A stretch of 64,000 bases of DNA from Pseudothermotoga elfii DSM 9442 = NBRC 107921 (GTDB taxonomy: Bacteria > Thermotogota > Thermotogae > Thermotogales > DSM-5069): contig NC_022792.1 of assembly GCF_000504085.1 (NCBI RefSeq), forward strand, positions 372,001 to 436,000, read 5' to 3'. Within the stretch, counting starts at the first letter, position 1, and every line of letters starts with the position of its first letter. Below, piece by piece: positions 1 to 9,198 of the stretch. Both the position numbers and the translations under genes were made by a program. Below the pieces are notes generated by a model. It was not told the origin of the DNA, searched no databases, and was given only the letters and a program-made list of their open reading frames with translations.

Positions 1-1
1 A

Positions 2-1090
2 CTCAAACTGATACATGACAACCATCCCATTTCGCGCGCTGAGATTTCAGAAATCACCGACCTCACACCCAGCAGTGTCACCAGATTGACAAAAGAATTG
101 ATCGATGAAGGTTATGTGAAAGAAAGAGGTACCATAGGTAAAAATTCTCCAGGCCGAAGAAGAACTTTGCTCGACTTGAACAAAGACGCTTCTATAAGTC
201 TCGTGTTTGATTTAGGGGTGAATGTAACTACCTTTGGTCTGGGCTACTTCAACGGCAAAGTTAGTCTGAGTGGATCTTTCGAGACGCCAAGGCGGCCGGA
301 AGATTTTTTTGCAAAGGTTGAAGAGATATATCTGAGGTTAAAGAAAGAATACAGGATAACAAGGATCTCTTTGTCTATACCTGGCATGGTGAATATGCTT
401 GAAAACAGAATCCTTCTGGCTCCAAATCTCTGCTGGCAGGATGTATTGATAAATGATCTTCTCGATGTAGATGTACCTGTCCTTGCAGACAACGAAGCTA
501 ATTTGTCAATGATGGCGGAAAAATATCATTCAAAAGATTTGAAAGAAGTTAAAGAAGCCGTTTTTATAGTGATTAGAGAGGGTGTTGGAACAGGCGTGCT
601 TTTAGATGGAAAAATCTATCGAGGCTCATCTTTCACAGCCGGCGAAGCAGGGCATATGACTGTTGATATACACTCAGATAAAAAATGCCATTGTTCCAAC
701 AAAGGGTGCTGGGAACTGGTTACATCTATAAACTGGGCGATAGAAAACTACAGAGGAGAATTGCAAGGAAAAAATGCCATAGAAAAATTCGCATCATTGA
801 AGAAAAAAACAGGCAACAAGAAATTTTTTGAAGAATTTGCAAAAAATATAGCTGTTGGAATTGTAAACATAGTGAATGTTTTAAATCCCCAGCTCATAAT
901 TCTTGGCGGCGAAGTTCAGGATTTGGGTGAGTATTTCTTTAACTCTATAGAATCAGAGGTTAAAAGAAGAGCACTTAGAGATGCTGTAAAGCAATTGAAA
1001 ATCAGACCAACGATTTTTGAAACTGTCAGTTCAAACCTTGTTGGTGCAGCAATTCTGGCAATTGAAGACATCATCGAAAAAGTCAAATAG
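2..1090 (+). CDS. ROK-family transcriptional regulator, XylR-like (5' end outside window)
   Basis: The reading frame is already open at base 2, so the true start lies upstream; a TTG at 86 falls inside the DNA-binding domain and is not the start. The first ~40 visible residues form a winged helix-turn-helix (ISRAEISEITDLTPSSVTRL). The rest is a ROK sugar-kinase-like fold, with GEAGHMTVD and the Cys cluster CHCSNKGCWE that binds zinc in ROK proteins. A glycine-rich stretch (LIILGGEV) near the C-terminus fits the same fold. The gene sits just before xylose-type transporter genes and xylulokinase, as xylR does in Thermotoga maritima, so it probably represses that operon in response to a sugar. 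The ligand is inferred from context only. Confidence 0.88.
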   Translation, partial: LKLIHDNHPISRAEISEITDLTPSSVTRLTKELIDEGYVKERGTIGKNSPGRRRTLLDLNKDASISLVFDLGVNVTTFGLGYFNGKVSLSGSFETPRRPEDFFAKVEEIYLRLKKEYRITRISLSIPGMVNMLENRILLAPNLCWQDVLINDLLDVDVPVLADNEANLSMMAEKYHSKDLKEVKEAVFIVIREGVGTGVLLDGKIYRGSSFTAGEAGHMTVDIHSDKKCHCSNKGCWELVTSINWAIENYRGELQGKNAIEKFASLKKKTGNKKFFEEFAKNIAVGIVNIVNVLNPQLIILGGEVQDLGEYFFNSIESEVKRRALRDAVKQLKIRPTIFETVSSNLVGAAILAIEDIIEKVK

Positions 1091-1212
1091 AAACTATAGA
1101 GTTCATTTGAATGTGGTTTTCATAGAGTTTGCGCAAATAAAGCAAAAAGAAAGAGAAACAAAAAGATTACAACTGAACTCGGGCAACCTTATAAGAATAC
1201 AGCCGAAAGTCT

Positions 1213-1260
1213 CGAAAAATTGAATTTGATTTTATGAAAACTTGAGATTACAATTTTTCG
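1213..1260. promoter_or_regulatory. 10-bp perfect inverted repeat upstream of the sugar ABC operon
   Basis: The arms CGAAAAATTG (1213-1222) and CAATTTTTCG (1251-1260) are perfect reverse complements separated by 28 bases. They lie in the 344-base gap 1091-1434 between the ROK regulator and the permease. A weak promoter-like pair overlaps the right arm: TTACAA at 1248-1253, 17 bases, TAATAT at 1271-1276. An operator for the neighbouring ROK regulator is possible but unproven. I see no gene in the rest of this gap. Confidence 0.35.
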
Positions 1261-1434
1261 GGGAAAGAAATAATATCCGATGACTATCGATTTATATTTT
1301 AGTAATGCATTTAACAGAGATTGCTGACATTTGTTCATGCCTGCGGCAGATTTCTTTGAGATCAACGGTATACCTTGCAGATACTTGCTACCCAGGGGCA
1401 TCATAGAGAAAATTCTCAGGTGGGGTCAGAATCA

Positions 1435-2415
1435 ATGGTTGTTCTTGAGGGGGAGAAAACCTTGATAGCAGGAAAAAAACAGAGAAGTTTTAAAGAACTT
1501 GGGCCACTTGTAGCCCTTATGAGCCTTGCTATTTTTACCACTGTACTGAATCCGCGTTTTCTGACAGCTTTTAATCTTCAAGCTTTGGGAAGACAGATTG
1601 CTATATTTGGCCTTTTAGCCATAGGTGAAACATTTGTCATCATTTCCGGTGGAGGTGCTATAGATCTCTCTCCAGGATCTGTGGTGGCTTTAACCGGTGT
1701 CATGGTGGCATGGCTCATGACCCATGGGGTTTCAGTGTGGATTTCCCTGTTCCTGATCCTTCTGTTCTCACTGGGAATAGGTGCATGGCATGGAGTATTT
1801 GTCACAAAACTTAAGGTACCTGCATTTATAATCACCCTCGGCACTCTTACCATTGCACGCGGTATGGCTGCTGTTATCACCAGAGGATGGCCTGTGATAA
1901 ACCTGCCAGGTTCATTTTTGAAAATCGGTCAGGCTGATTTTTTAAAGATTCCAGTGCCAGTTTGGATTTTGATTGGAGTGACTCTGATTGCTGATTTTTT
2001 TCTCAGAAAAACAGTGTATGGAAAGCACTTGAGGGCTTCAGGCGGTAATGAGATTGCCGCAAGATTTTCTGGTGTGAATGTGGATGCGGTTAGAACAATT
2101 GCTTTTATGGTTTCTGGCTTTTTGGCAGGGTTGGTTGGAGTAATAGTTGCTGCAAGGCTTTCTCAAGGGCAGCCCGGTGTTGGTAGCATGTATGAACTTT
2201 ATGCAATTGCATCTACAGTGATTGGCGGGACAAGCCTAACAGGTGGCGAGGGGAGTGTCCTGGGAGCAATTATTGGTGCCAGCATTATCAGTTTGCTCTG
2301 GAACGCGCTGGTCCTTCTTAACGTCTCCACTTACTGGCACAACGTTGTCATAGGAATTGTTATTGTTGTAGCGGTTACTTTGGATATTGTTCGAAGAAGA
2401 TTTGTGAGTAAGTAA
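1435..2415 (+). CDS. Sugar ABC transporter permease (RbsC/XylH family)
   Basis: Membrane subunit of a ribose/xylose-class ABC importer, 326 residues with about eight to ten hydrophobic segments. Family features include GLLAIGETFVIISGGGAIDLS near the N-terminus and the coupling segment EIAARFSGVNVDAVRT, followed by GGTSLTGGEGSVLGAIIGA. ATG at 1435 is chosen because AGGTGGGG lies nine bases upstream; the frame is open to a TTG at 1375, which has no ribosome site. The order permease, binding protein, ATPase matches the Thermotoga xylose transporter. Substrate xylose is inferred from the regulator and the xylulokinase at either end. Confidence 0.88.
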   Translation: MVVLEGEKTLIAGKKQRSFKELGPLVALMSLAIFTTVLNPRFLTAFNLQALGRQIAIFGLLAIGETFVIISGGGAIDLSPGSVVALTGVMVAWLMTHGVSVWISLFLILLFSLGIGAWHGVFVTKLKVPAFIITLGTLTIARGMAAVITRGWPVINLPGSFLKIGQADFLKIPVPVWILIGVTLIADFFLRKTVYGKHLRASGGNEIAARFSGVNVDAVRTIAFMVSGFLAGLVGVIVAARLSQGQPGVGSMYELYAIASTVIGGTSLTGGEGSVLGAIIGASIISLLWNALVLLNVSTYWHNVVIGIVIVVAVTLDIVRRRFVSK

Positions 2416-2439
2416 CTTTTTTAAGGGGGAGGGAATAGT

Positions 2440-3411
2440 ATGAGAAAACTGCTGGCAGTGTTGTTGACGGTTGTTTTGGCGGTCGTGTCCTTAGCCATGA
2501 CAATAGGAGTTATAGGAAAATCTGTTCATCCATACTGGTCTCAAGTAGAACAGGGTGTAAAAGCGGCTGGAAAAGCCCTTGGGGTGGATACCAGGTTTTT
2601 TGTACCGCAAAAAGAAGACATCAACGCACAGCTTCAAATGCTGGAGTCGTTCATTGCTCAGAGATTCGATGGTATCGCCATTGCTCCTTCTGACCCTACA
2701 GCAGTGATGCCAACGATAAAAAAAGCACTTGAAGCAGGTATTCCAGTTATAACTCTTGATACAGACTCTCCAGAGAGCGGAAGGTATGTTTATATAGGAA
2801 CGGATAATTACCAAGCAGGCTATAGCGCCGGGCTCATAATGAGAGAGCTGCTCAATGGCAGGGGGAAAATAGTCATTGGGACGGGATCTCTCACCGCTAT
2901 GAACTCTCTTCAGAGAATTCAGGGTTTCAAAGATGCAATAGCCGGGACAGAGATACAAATATTAGACACATTGAATGACGAAGAAGATGGTGCCAGGGCT
3001 GTCTCGCTCGCAGAATCTGCCTTGAATGCTCATCCCGATCTCGATGCTTTTTTTGGAGTTTATGCCTACAATGGACCCAGCCAGGCTCTTGTTGTGAAGA
3101 ATGCTGGAAAAGCCGGAAAAATAAAAATAGTGTGTTTCGACACTACAACCGATATTCTCCAGTATGTAAAAGAAGGAGTAATTCAAGCAACAATGGGGCA
3201 GAGACCTTACATGATGGGCTATCTCTCTGTAGTAACGCTGTACCTGATGAGCAAGACAGGTGTTCAGAATACTCTCGCCATGTTACCGAAAATTGAGGTA
3301 GAAGGAATAACCGATTACGTAATTGACACAGGTGTTGATATAGTAACGCCGCAAAATCTTAGTGACTATCTGGAAACCATGGAAAAACTGGGAATACCTA
3401 TCAAATTCTAA
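2440..3411 (+). CDS. Sugar ABC transporter substrate-binding protein (ribose/xylose type)
   Basis: Periplasmic sugar-binding protein of the Peripla_BP_4 class, 323 residues. A signal peptide is evident ([20 protein letters not shown]) without a lipobox cysteine, so it is probably soluble in the periplasm. Family motifs include the [17 protein letters not shown] start of the mature domain, [14 protein letters not shown], and the hinge segment [20 protein letters not shown]. The ATG follows a strong AAGGGGGAGGG site. It is the second gene of the operon, and a stable hairpin follows its stop codon. Xylose or a related pentose is the likely ligand, from context. Confidence 0.9.
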   Translation: MRKLLAVLLTVVLAVVSLAMTIGVIGKSVHPYWSQVEQGVKAAGKALGVDTRFFVPQKEDINAQLQMLESFIAQRFDGIAIAPSDPTAVMPTIKKALEAGIPVITLDTDSPESGRYVYIGTDNYQAGYSAGLIMRELLNGRGKIVIGTGSLTAMNSLQRIQGFKDAIAGTEIQILDTLNDEEDGARAVSLAESALNAHPDLDAFFGVYAYNGPSQALVVKNAGKAGKIKIVCFDTTTDILQYVKEGVIQATMGQRPYMMGYLSVVTLYLMSKTGVQNTLAMLPKIEVEGITDYVIDTGVDIVTPQNLSDYLETMEKLGIPIKF

Positions 3412-3415
3412 AAAT

Positions 3416-3441
3416 GGAGGGGAGCTCTCCCTCTCCCCTCC
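3416..3441 (+). other. Intercistronic hairpin after the binding-protein gene
   Basis: GGAGGGGAG (3416-3424) pairs perfectly with CTCCCCTCC (3433-3441) over an 8-base loop. It starts four bases after the stop codon of the binding-protein gene and ends ten bases before the next ribosome site. No T-run follows, so it is more likely an mRNA-stabilising or partial-attenuation element than a full terminator. Confidence 0.6.
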
Positions 3442-3464
3442 ACAGTTTATCAGAGGTGGTAATT

Positions 3465-4988
3465 TTGCAGCTTTTGCAAGCAAGAAACATCATTAAAAGT
3501 TTTCCGGGTGTTCTGGCGGTTGACGATGTTGATTTTGAAGTGGGTGAAAATGAAATAGTATCTATTGTAGGGGAGAATGGTGCGGGTAAATCGACACTTA
3601 TAAAAGTTCTTTCAGGAATCTTGAAACCTGACAGTGGAGAAATTTTTTTTAATGGTGAAAAAGTAGAGTTTCATTCACCTTTTGACGCTTTCATAAAAGG
3701 TATAAGTGCTATCCATCAAGAACTGAACCTTTGTGAAAATTTAACAGTAGCAGAGAACATATTTCTCGCCTTTGAAGCCATAAGGGGAAAAAGGAGGAGC
3801 TTAAGCAGCAGGCTTGATGAAAATTACATGCGAAGAAAATCAGAAGAACTTCTTAATCTCACAGGGGCTCGTTTTTCTTCTAATACTCTTGTAAGAGAAT
3901 TGACCACTGCGCAGAGACAGATGGTCGAGATTTGCAAGGCGCTGATCAAAGAACCCAGGATCATCTTTATGGACGAACCAACTTCTTCATTAACTGTTGA
4001 AGAAACAGAGAGATTGTTCGAAATTATTCATATGTTAAAGGATAGGGGAATATCAGTTGTTTTTGTTTCGCACAGGTTAGATGAAGTTGCGAAAATCAGT
4101 GATAGAGTGATCGTTATGAGAGATGGAAAAAAAGTGGGAGAACTCAAAAGAGCGGAATTTGATATGGATACCGTCATAAAACTCATGGTAGGAAGGGAAG
4201 TTGAATTTTTTCCCCATGGAACGGAAGTTTCACCGGGCGAGGTGGTTCTAAAGGTCAAGAATTTAAGGTGGAAGAACAGGGTGAAAAATGTTTCTTTTCA
4301 GGTTCGAAAAGGAGAAATTCTTGGGTTTGCAGGTCTCGTTGGTGCTGGCAGAACTGAGACAATGCTTCTGATTTTCGGGATAAATAAAAAAGAAGACGGT
4401 GAAATTTTTATCAAGGGAAACAAAGTGAACATAGAAAGACCTCTTGACGCAACCAAACTTGGAATTGGTCTGGTGCCAGAAGATAGAAAGCTTCAGGGGC
4501 TTGTTTTAAAATTGACAGTGAAAGACAACATGGTCCTTCCTTCTTTATCTGCTATTAGCAACCACGGTTGGATTTTGAATGAAAGAAAAGAAAAAATGAT
4601 AGCGGAAAATTTTGTAAAAAAACTTTCAATAAAGACTCCATCTGTATATCAGATTACTGAGAATCTTTCCGGTGGAAATCAGCAAAAGATAGTCCTTGCA
4701 AAATGGCTTGCAACGAATGCCGACATATTGATATTTGATGAACCAACAAGGGGAATAGATGTAGCAACCAAAGCTGAGATACATAGAATGATAAGAGAAT
4801 TAGCTGCACAGGGGAAAACCATACTAATGATTTCCTCCGAACTTCCGGAGATACTAAACTTGAGCGATAGAATTGTTGTGATGTGGGAAGGTGAAATTAC
4901 AGCTATTCTGGACAACAAAAGTAAAAAAGTCTCACAGGAAGAAATCATGTATTACGCTTCTGGAAAGCTGAAGCAAAGCGGGAGGTAA
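3465..4988 (+). CDS. Sugar ABC transporter ATP-binding protein (double ATPase, RbsA/XylG type)
   Basis: Energy-coupling subunit with two fused ABC domains, 507 residues. Domain 1 has Walker [10 protein letters not shown] and Walker [12 protein letters not shown], with the signature replaced by TTAQRQMVE. Domain 2 has the degenerate Walker [10 protein letters not shown] usual for this family, the signature LSGGNQQK and Walker [16 protein letters not shown] at 3465 is preferred because AGAGGTGG precedes it by about five bases. The frame is open to an ATG at 3414, but that would read through the intercistronic hairpin. It works with the permease and binding protein upstream. Confidence 0.9.
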   Translation: MQLLQARNIIKSFPGVLAVDDVDFEVGENEIVSIVGENGAGKSTLIKVLSGILKPDSGEIFFNGEKVEFHSPFDAFIKGISAIHQELNLCENLTVAENIFLAFEAIRGKRRSLSSRLDENYMRRKSEELLNLTGARFSSNTLVRELTTAQRQMVEICKALIKEPRIIFMDEPTSSLTVEETERLFEIIHMLKDRGISVVFVSHRLDEVAKISDRVIVMRDGKKVGELKRAEFDMDTVIKLMVGREVEFFPHGTEVSPGEVVLKVKNLRWKNRVKNVSFQVRKGEILGFAGLVGAGRTETMLLIFGINKKEDGEIFIKGNKVNIERPLDATKLGIGLVPEDRKLQGLVLKLTVKDNMVLPSLSAISNHGWILNERKEKMIAENFVKKLSIKTPSVYQITENLSGGNQQKIVLAKWLATNADILIFDEPTRGIDVATKAEIHRMIRELAAQGKTILMISSELPEILNLSDRIVVMWEGEITAILDNKSKKVSQEEIMYYASGKLKQSGR

Positions 4989-4996
4989 ACAGGCAG

Positions 4997-6487
4997 ATGA
5001 ATTTATATGTTGGGCTTGATGTAGGAACAACAGGTGTGAAAGGAGTTCTTGTCGATGAAAATGGAAAAATCATAGATATTCAAAGCGGACATTTAACCAT
5101 ACAAACGCCAAAGCCAGGTTGGTCAGAACAGGATCCTTTAAACTGGTGGAAAGCAGTTTTGAAAGTTTTGAAAAATTTATCGGAAAGATCGAAAGAAGCC
5201 GGCGGAAGGATAAGAGCAATTTCTACCAGTGGGCAGATGCACAGTCTGGTTGCTATAGGAAAAAACGGCGAGGTGTTGAGAAACGCCATACTCTGGTGTG
5301 ACCAGAGAACTTATGAAGAGTGTAAAGAAGCCGAGAGTTTGCTTGGAGGAGAAGAAAAAACACTAAAGATAGTCGGAAATTCAATCCTTCCGGGATTTAC
5401 TTTGCCAAAGATCCTGTGGTTGAGAAAAAATGAGCCGGATGTGTATGGAAAGATATATAAAGTGCTCTTGCCAAAAGATTTCATAAATTATATGCTCACC
5501 GGGATCATTGCAACAGAACATTCAGACGCTTCAGGAACAATGTTGTACAGCGTTTCTGAAGGACGATGGAGCGATCAGATTCTGGATGCTTTCGGTATTT
5601 CAAAGAAATTTCTCCCGGATATTCTTGAGTCGAATGAAATGATCGGAAAGGTAAGAGAAAATCTGGTGAAAATGCTTAATCTCGATGAAGAAGTAGCAGT
5701 GGTTGCTGGTGGAGCAGATAACGCCTGTGCTGCTCTGGGGGTTTCGGTGATAGATCCTGGAGATGTAATGATAAGTCTTGGAACTTCAGGTACTGTAGTT
5801 GCGCCCACCGGGAGCAAAGTACCTGACCCTTATGGAAGAGTGCATTTCTTCGCGCATGTTGTGCCTCGTACCATGTATCATATGGGTGTGATGCTATCAG
5901 CTGCCTATTCTCTTGAGTGGTTTAAGCATCGATTTTTGAAAGAGGATTATGAGGTAATAAATCGTCAAGTTATGAAGGTTCCTATAGGATCTAACGGCGT
6001 TATATTTCTGCCATACCTGAATGGCGAAAGGAGCCCGCATAAAGACCCTTATGCAAAAGGTGTTTTTTTTGGCATTTCTTCTTACAACAGTAAATGGGAT
6101 TTTGTAAGAGCTATATTTGAAGGAGTGGCTTTTGGTATCAGGGATTGCTTCGAAGTCATTGAAGAACTGAATACCAGTGTGAAAAATATCAGGACAACAG
6201 GGGGAGGAGCAAGGAGTGATGTCTGGAATATTATGATAGCAGATTTGCTGTCGCGCGAAATCCAAAAACCCTTGATTAATGAAGGTGCATCTTATGGAGC
6301 AGCTATGCTTGCATGCTCTGGTTTTTCTTCATCAAGCCCAGATCAAATTGCGAGACGCTGGTTCAAATTGAAAACTTCTGTAAAACCGTCGCTTGAAAAC
6401 AAAAAAGAGTATGATAAGTTTTATTACAGGTTCAGAGACTTGTATAAAGGTTTGAAAAGCTTTTTTCGTAACTGGAAAGATGAATAA
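4997..6487 (+). CDS. xylB: Xylulokinase (FGGY carbohydrate kinase)
   Basis: Phosphorylates D-xylulose with ATP to xylulose 5-phosphate, feeding the pentose phosphate pathway. The 496 residues are full length for the family. The phosphate-binding GLDVGTTGVKGVLVD is at the N-terminus, with SGQMHSLV and WCDQRT in the first lobe. GGADNACAALG, GTSGTVVAP and TTGGGARSDVWNIMIADLL are in the second. It starts eight bases after the ATPase stop with GGGAGGT upstream, so it is co-transcribed with the transporter. Other FGGY sugars cannot be excluded by eye, but motifs and context both point to xylulose. Confidence 0.9.
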   Translation: MNLYVGLDVGTTGVKGVLVDENGKIIDIQSGHLTIQTPKPGWSEQDPLNWWKAVLKVLKNLSERSKEAGGRIRAISTSGQMHSLVAIGKNGEVLRNAILWCDQRTYEECKEAESLLGGEEKTLKIVGNSILPGFTLPKILWLRKNEPDVYGKIYKVLLPKDFINYMLTGIIATEHSDASGTMLYSVSEGRWSDQILDAFGISKKFLPDILESNEMIGKVRENLVKMLNLDEEVAVVAGGADNACAALGVSVIDPGDVMISLGTSGTVVAPTGSKVPDPYGRVHFFAHVVPRTMYHMGVMLSAAYSLEWFKHRFLKEDYEVINRQVMKVPIGSNGVIFLPYLNGERSPHKDPYAKGVFFGISSYNSKWDFVRAIFEGVAFGIRDCFEVIEELNTSVKNIRTTGGGARSDVWNIMIADLLSREIQKPLINEGASYGAAMLACSGFSSSSPDQIARRWFKLKTSVKPSLENKKEYDKFYYRFRDLYKGLKSFFRNWKDE

Positions 6488-6523
6488 TTTGTATGCATAA
6501 ACGAAAAATGCCTTTATAAGATC

Positions 6524-6552
6524 TTGACAATTTTTCGCAAAGCTGGCATAAT
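6524..6552 (+). promoter_or_regulatory. Sigma-70 type promoter of the arginine operon
   Basis: TTGACA (6524-6529), a 17-base spacer, and CATAAT (6547-6552) give a near-consensus promoter. Predicted transcription start is about 6559, leaving a leader of about 190 bases before argG. A weak ARG-box-like stretch (ATAATTTGTATGCA, 6484-6497, 11 of 14 matches to TGAATWWWWATKCA) lies upstream at the end of xylB. Confidence 0.75.
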
Positions 6553-6582
6553 TTGAAAAATATCTGAAAATTGTGGGGGAAC

Positions 6583-6669
6583 ATGAAAATGAACGCAATA
6601 ATTACAGTAATATTGAATAAAATTCAGCGGAAGCGGACTATATGCCGCGGTGTGTTTGCGCGCACTTAG
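6583..6669 (+). CDS. Predicted 28-residue arginine leader peptide of the argG operon
   Basis: A short ORF begins with ATG at 6583 (a second in-frame ATG at 6589) after the ribosome site GTGGGGGA and ends at TAG 6667-6669. Its second half reads [14 protein letters not shown], with arginine codons CGG (6628), CGG (6634), CGC (6646) and CGC (6661). Neighbouring genes overwhelmingly use AGA/AGG, so four CGN codons among the last thirteen stand out. It lies between the promoter and a terminator upstream of argG. Ile is also frequent in its first half. The role, ribosome stalling on arginyl-tRNA shortage, is inferred from architecture alone. Confidence 0.6.
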   Translation: MKMNAIITVILNKIQRKRTICRGVFART

Positions 6670-6697
6670 TTCATTCGTGCTTTCTGCACAACGCGGC
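6644..6697 (+). promoter_or_regulatory. Candidate antiterminator hairpin in the arg leader
   Basis: GCCGCGGTGTG (6644-6654) pairs with CACAACGCGGC (6687-6697) with one mismatch out of eleven; GCAC/GTGC (6662-6665/6677-6680) can pair inside the loop. The 3' arm shares bases 6694-6697 with the 5' arm of the terminator, so the two compete. The 5' arm lies within the leader ORF, just after the two CGG codons. An alternative GCGG/CCGC hairpin (6633-6636/6645-6648) could sequester the 5' arm. Confidence 0.55.
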
Positions 6698-6728
6698 CAT
6701 ATCAAAATTGATATGGCCGTTTTTTTTT
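6694..6728 (+). terminator. Intrinsic terminator (attenuator) before argG
   Basis: CGGCCATATCA (6694-6704) and TGATATGGCCG (6709-6719) form a perfect 11-bp stem with loop AAAT, directly followed by nine T (6720-6728). It is downstream of the operon promoter and only 24 bases before argG, so it must be overridden for the operon to be expressed. Confidence 0.88.
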
Positions 6729-6752
6729 ACAGATCTTTTGAGGAGGGGAGTT

Positions 6753-8030
6753 ATGAAAAAAGTGATTCTTGCCTACAGTGGAGGATTGGACACATCGGTT
6801 ATTTTAAAGTGGCTTTCGGAGAAAGGGTTTGAAGTAATAGCGTTTGTTGCAAATCTTGGGCAGAAAGAAGATTTTAAAGCGATTGAGTGCAAGGCACTAT
6901 CAACAGGCGCTTCTAAGGTGTATGTAGAGGATCTGAGGCGAGAGTTTGTCACGGAATTTGTTTTTCCTGCGCTTATGGGGAATGCTCTGTATGAAGGCAG
7001 ATATCTTCTTGGCACTGCTCTTTCCAGACCGCTTATAGCAAAAAAACAAGTCGAAATAGCTGAAAAAGAAAATGCAGCTTTTGTTGCGCATGGTGCAACC
7101 GGAAAAGGTAATGATCAGGTGAGATTTGAGCTTACTTATGCAGCATTGAATCCATTTTTGAAGGTACTTTCTCCATGGAAAGATATTGAGTTTCTGAAAT
7201 TATTCAAGGGAAGAACAGACTTACTCGCCTATGCAAAACAGAAATGTATACTGACCAGAGCAACTATTGAAAAGCCTTACAGTGAAGACGAAAATTTAAT
7301 GCATATATCTCACGAAGGGGGAAAGCTTGAAGATCCTCTCTATATTGCCGGGGAAGATGTTTTCAGCTGGACAAATTCTCCCAAAAATGCCCCGGATGAG
7401 GAGGTTTTTCTGGAACTTCATTTTCGCAGTGGACTTCCAGTAAAAGTAGTTAATCTGAATGACGGGAGTACAAAAGAAGATCCTCTTGAACTCTTTGAGT
7501 ATCTAAATCGCATTGGATCGAAATATGGAGTAGGAAGAGTTGATATGGTTGAAAACAGGTTCATAGGAATAAAATCAAGGGGAATTTATGAAACACCCGG
7601 AGCAACGATACTCTGGATTGCCCACAGAGATCTGGAAGGTATTGCTATGGACAAGGAAGTAATGCATTTACGAGACATGCTGTCTGTTAAATTTTCGGAG
7701 TTGATATACAACGGTTTCTGGTTTTCTCCTGAAATGGATTTCTTACTATCAGCTTTCAGAAAATCTCAGGAAGGAATTGAAGGAAAAGTTAATTTAATCA
7801 TTTATAAGGGCAATGTCGTACCTGTCTCTCGCTTTTCCCCGACATCACTTTATGATCAATCACTTTCAAGTATGGATGTTGACGGCGGTTTTGATGCTAC
7901 AGACTCAAAGGGATTCATAAACATTCATGCTTTGAGATTGAGAGCCCACAATCTTGTGCTCAGGAGCAGAGATCCATTTGGGTGGAGAAGGGGGATAATC
8001 GATGCCGAAATTATGGGAAAAGGGGTATGA
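6753..8030 (+). CDS. argG: Argininosuccinate synthase
   Basis: Condenses citrulline and aspartate using ATP to give argininosuccinate. The N-terminal PP-loop motif [12 protein letters not shown] is present, as are [14 protein letters not shown] and the conserved [17 protein letters not shown]. The length of 425 residues is slightly above the usual 400-410. ATG at 6753 follows GAGGAGGGGAG; the reading frame extends upstream to 6642 but through the terminator, so the later start is right. It is the first gene of the eight-gene operon and the one most directly controlled by the leader. Its 3' end overlaps argH by 29 bases. Confidence 0.95.
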   Translation: MKKVILAYSGGLDTSVILKWLSEKGFEVIAFVANLGQKEDFKAIECKALSTGASKVYVEDLRREFVTEFVFPALMGNALYEGRYLLGTALSRPLIAKKQVEIAEKENAAFVAHGATGKGNDQVRFELTYAALNPFLKVLSPWKDIEFLKLFKGRTDLLAYAKQKCILTRATIEKPYSEDENLMHISHEGGKLEDPLYIAGEDVFSWTNSPKNAPDEEVFLELHFRSGLPVKVVNLNDGSTKEDPLELFEYLNRIGSKYGVGRVDMVENRFIGIKSRGIYETPGATILWIAHRDLEGIAMDKEVMHLRDMLSVKFSELIYNGFWFSPEMDFLLSAFRKSQEGIEGKVNLIIYKGNVVPVSRFSPTSLYDQSLSSMDVDGGFDATDSKGFINIHALRLRAHNLVLRSRDPFGWRRGIIDAEIMGKGV

Positions 8031-9198
8031 CCTTGATTCATTAATAGAAGAGTTCACAGTTGGTGAAGATTATCTGGTTGATATGAAATTGATTAAATAT
8101 GATGTGAAAGCCTCTATTGTTCACGCAGAGATGCTCGAGAAAATGGGGTATTTGGAAAGGCATGAGTTCATAAAAATAAAAGAGGCACTTGAGGAACTTC
8201 TGACTCTTGTGGAATCAGGAAAATTTTGTATCGACCCGGAAGAAGAGGACAGCCATACCGCCATAGAAAACTTTCTCGTTCAAAAACTTGGAGAAGCTGG
8301 GAAAAAAATACACACGGCTCGATCGAGAAACGATCAGGTTTTGACTGCCCTCAGGCTCCTGTATAAAGATGAATTAAAAGATGTATGCCGGCATTTAAAA
8401 GGCTTGAGGTCTGTTTTGAGAAATTTTGCAAAAAAGTATGGACATATAAAATTTGCCGGTTTCACGCATACAAGAAAAGCTATGCCAGCCAATTTCAGAA
8501 TGTGGGGCATGGCACTTTGTGATGCTTTGAAAGACGATGAGATCATGATAAATCTTACAATCAGACTGATAGATCAATCTCCACTTGGTACAGGTGCCGG
8601 TTATGGAGTTCCTATCAAAATAGACAGAAATTATATAGCTAATAGGCTCGGTTTTTCAAAAGTGCAGCGAAATCCCATTTATTCTCAAAACAGCAGAGCA
8701 AAATTTGATTATCTTATATTGCACTGTTTGTCGCAGGTCAGTTACGATTTGAATAGGTTTGCCAGCGATATTATTTTCTTCTCTCTACCAGATATCGGAT
8801 ATCTGATTATTCCAGAAAACCTGTGTACAGGAAGTTCAATAATGCCCCAGAAGATGAATCCAGATCCTGTAGAACTTGTAAGGGCGTATCATAGCAGGAT
8901 AATATCGAAAGCTCTGGAATCTGCGTTGATTTCAATGAATTTGATAAGCGGTTATCATCGAGATATGCAACTGTTGAAAATAACCGTGCTGGAGACTTTC
9001 AAAGATATTAAAGATATGCTGCGGGTCACGTGCAGGATTTTTGAAAAAATTCAGGTAAATGGCAATAAATGTAAAGAAAGTCTCACCGAAGAAGTTATGG
9101 CCACTCAGGAAGTGTATCGCTTATTGATGGAAAAAGGAATGTCTTTCAGAGATGCTTACAGAGTTGTTGCTGAAAAGTACGGAAGTGACAGGAAATGA
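8002..9198 (+). CDS. argH: Argininosuccinate lyase
   Basis: Cleaves argininosuccinate to arginine and fumarate. SRNDQV near residue 110 and the fumarase/aspartase signature [16 protein letters not shown] near residue 280 carry the active-site Ser loop. At 398 residues it is about 60 shorter than the 455-465 of common bacterial ArgH; the missing part is the C-terminal domain, while the catalytic core is intact. The start lies inside argG (29-base overlap), preceded by AGAAGGGGGA, and the stop overlaps argC, so the genes are translationally coupled. Confidence 0.93.
   Translation: MPKLWEKGYDLDSLIEEFTVGEDYLVDMKLIKYDVKASIVHAEMLEKMGYLERHEFIKIKEALEELLTLVESGKFCIDPEEEDSHTAIENFLVQKLGEAGKKIHTARSRNDQVLTALRLLYKDELKDVCRHLKGLRSVLRNFAKKYGHIKFAGFTHTRKAMPANFRMWGMALCDALKDDEIMINLTIRLIDQSPLGTGAGYGVPIKIDRNYIANRLGFSKVQRNPIYSQNSRAKFDYLILHCLSQVSYDLNRFASDIIFFSLPDIGYLIIPENLCTGSSIMPQKMNPDPVELVRAYHSRIISKALESALISMNLISGYHRDMQLLKITVLETFKDIKDMLRVTCRIFEKIQVNGNKCKESLTEEVMATQEVYRLLMEKGMSFRDAYRVVAEKYGSDRK

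Noticed and set aside
6559-6752. T-box riboswitch in the argG leader
   Set aside because: No T-box consensus (AGGGUGGNACCGCG) or specifier-loop structure was seen; the leader ORF and hairpins explain the layout better.
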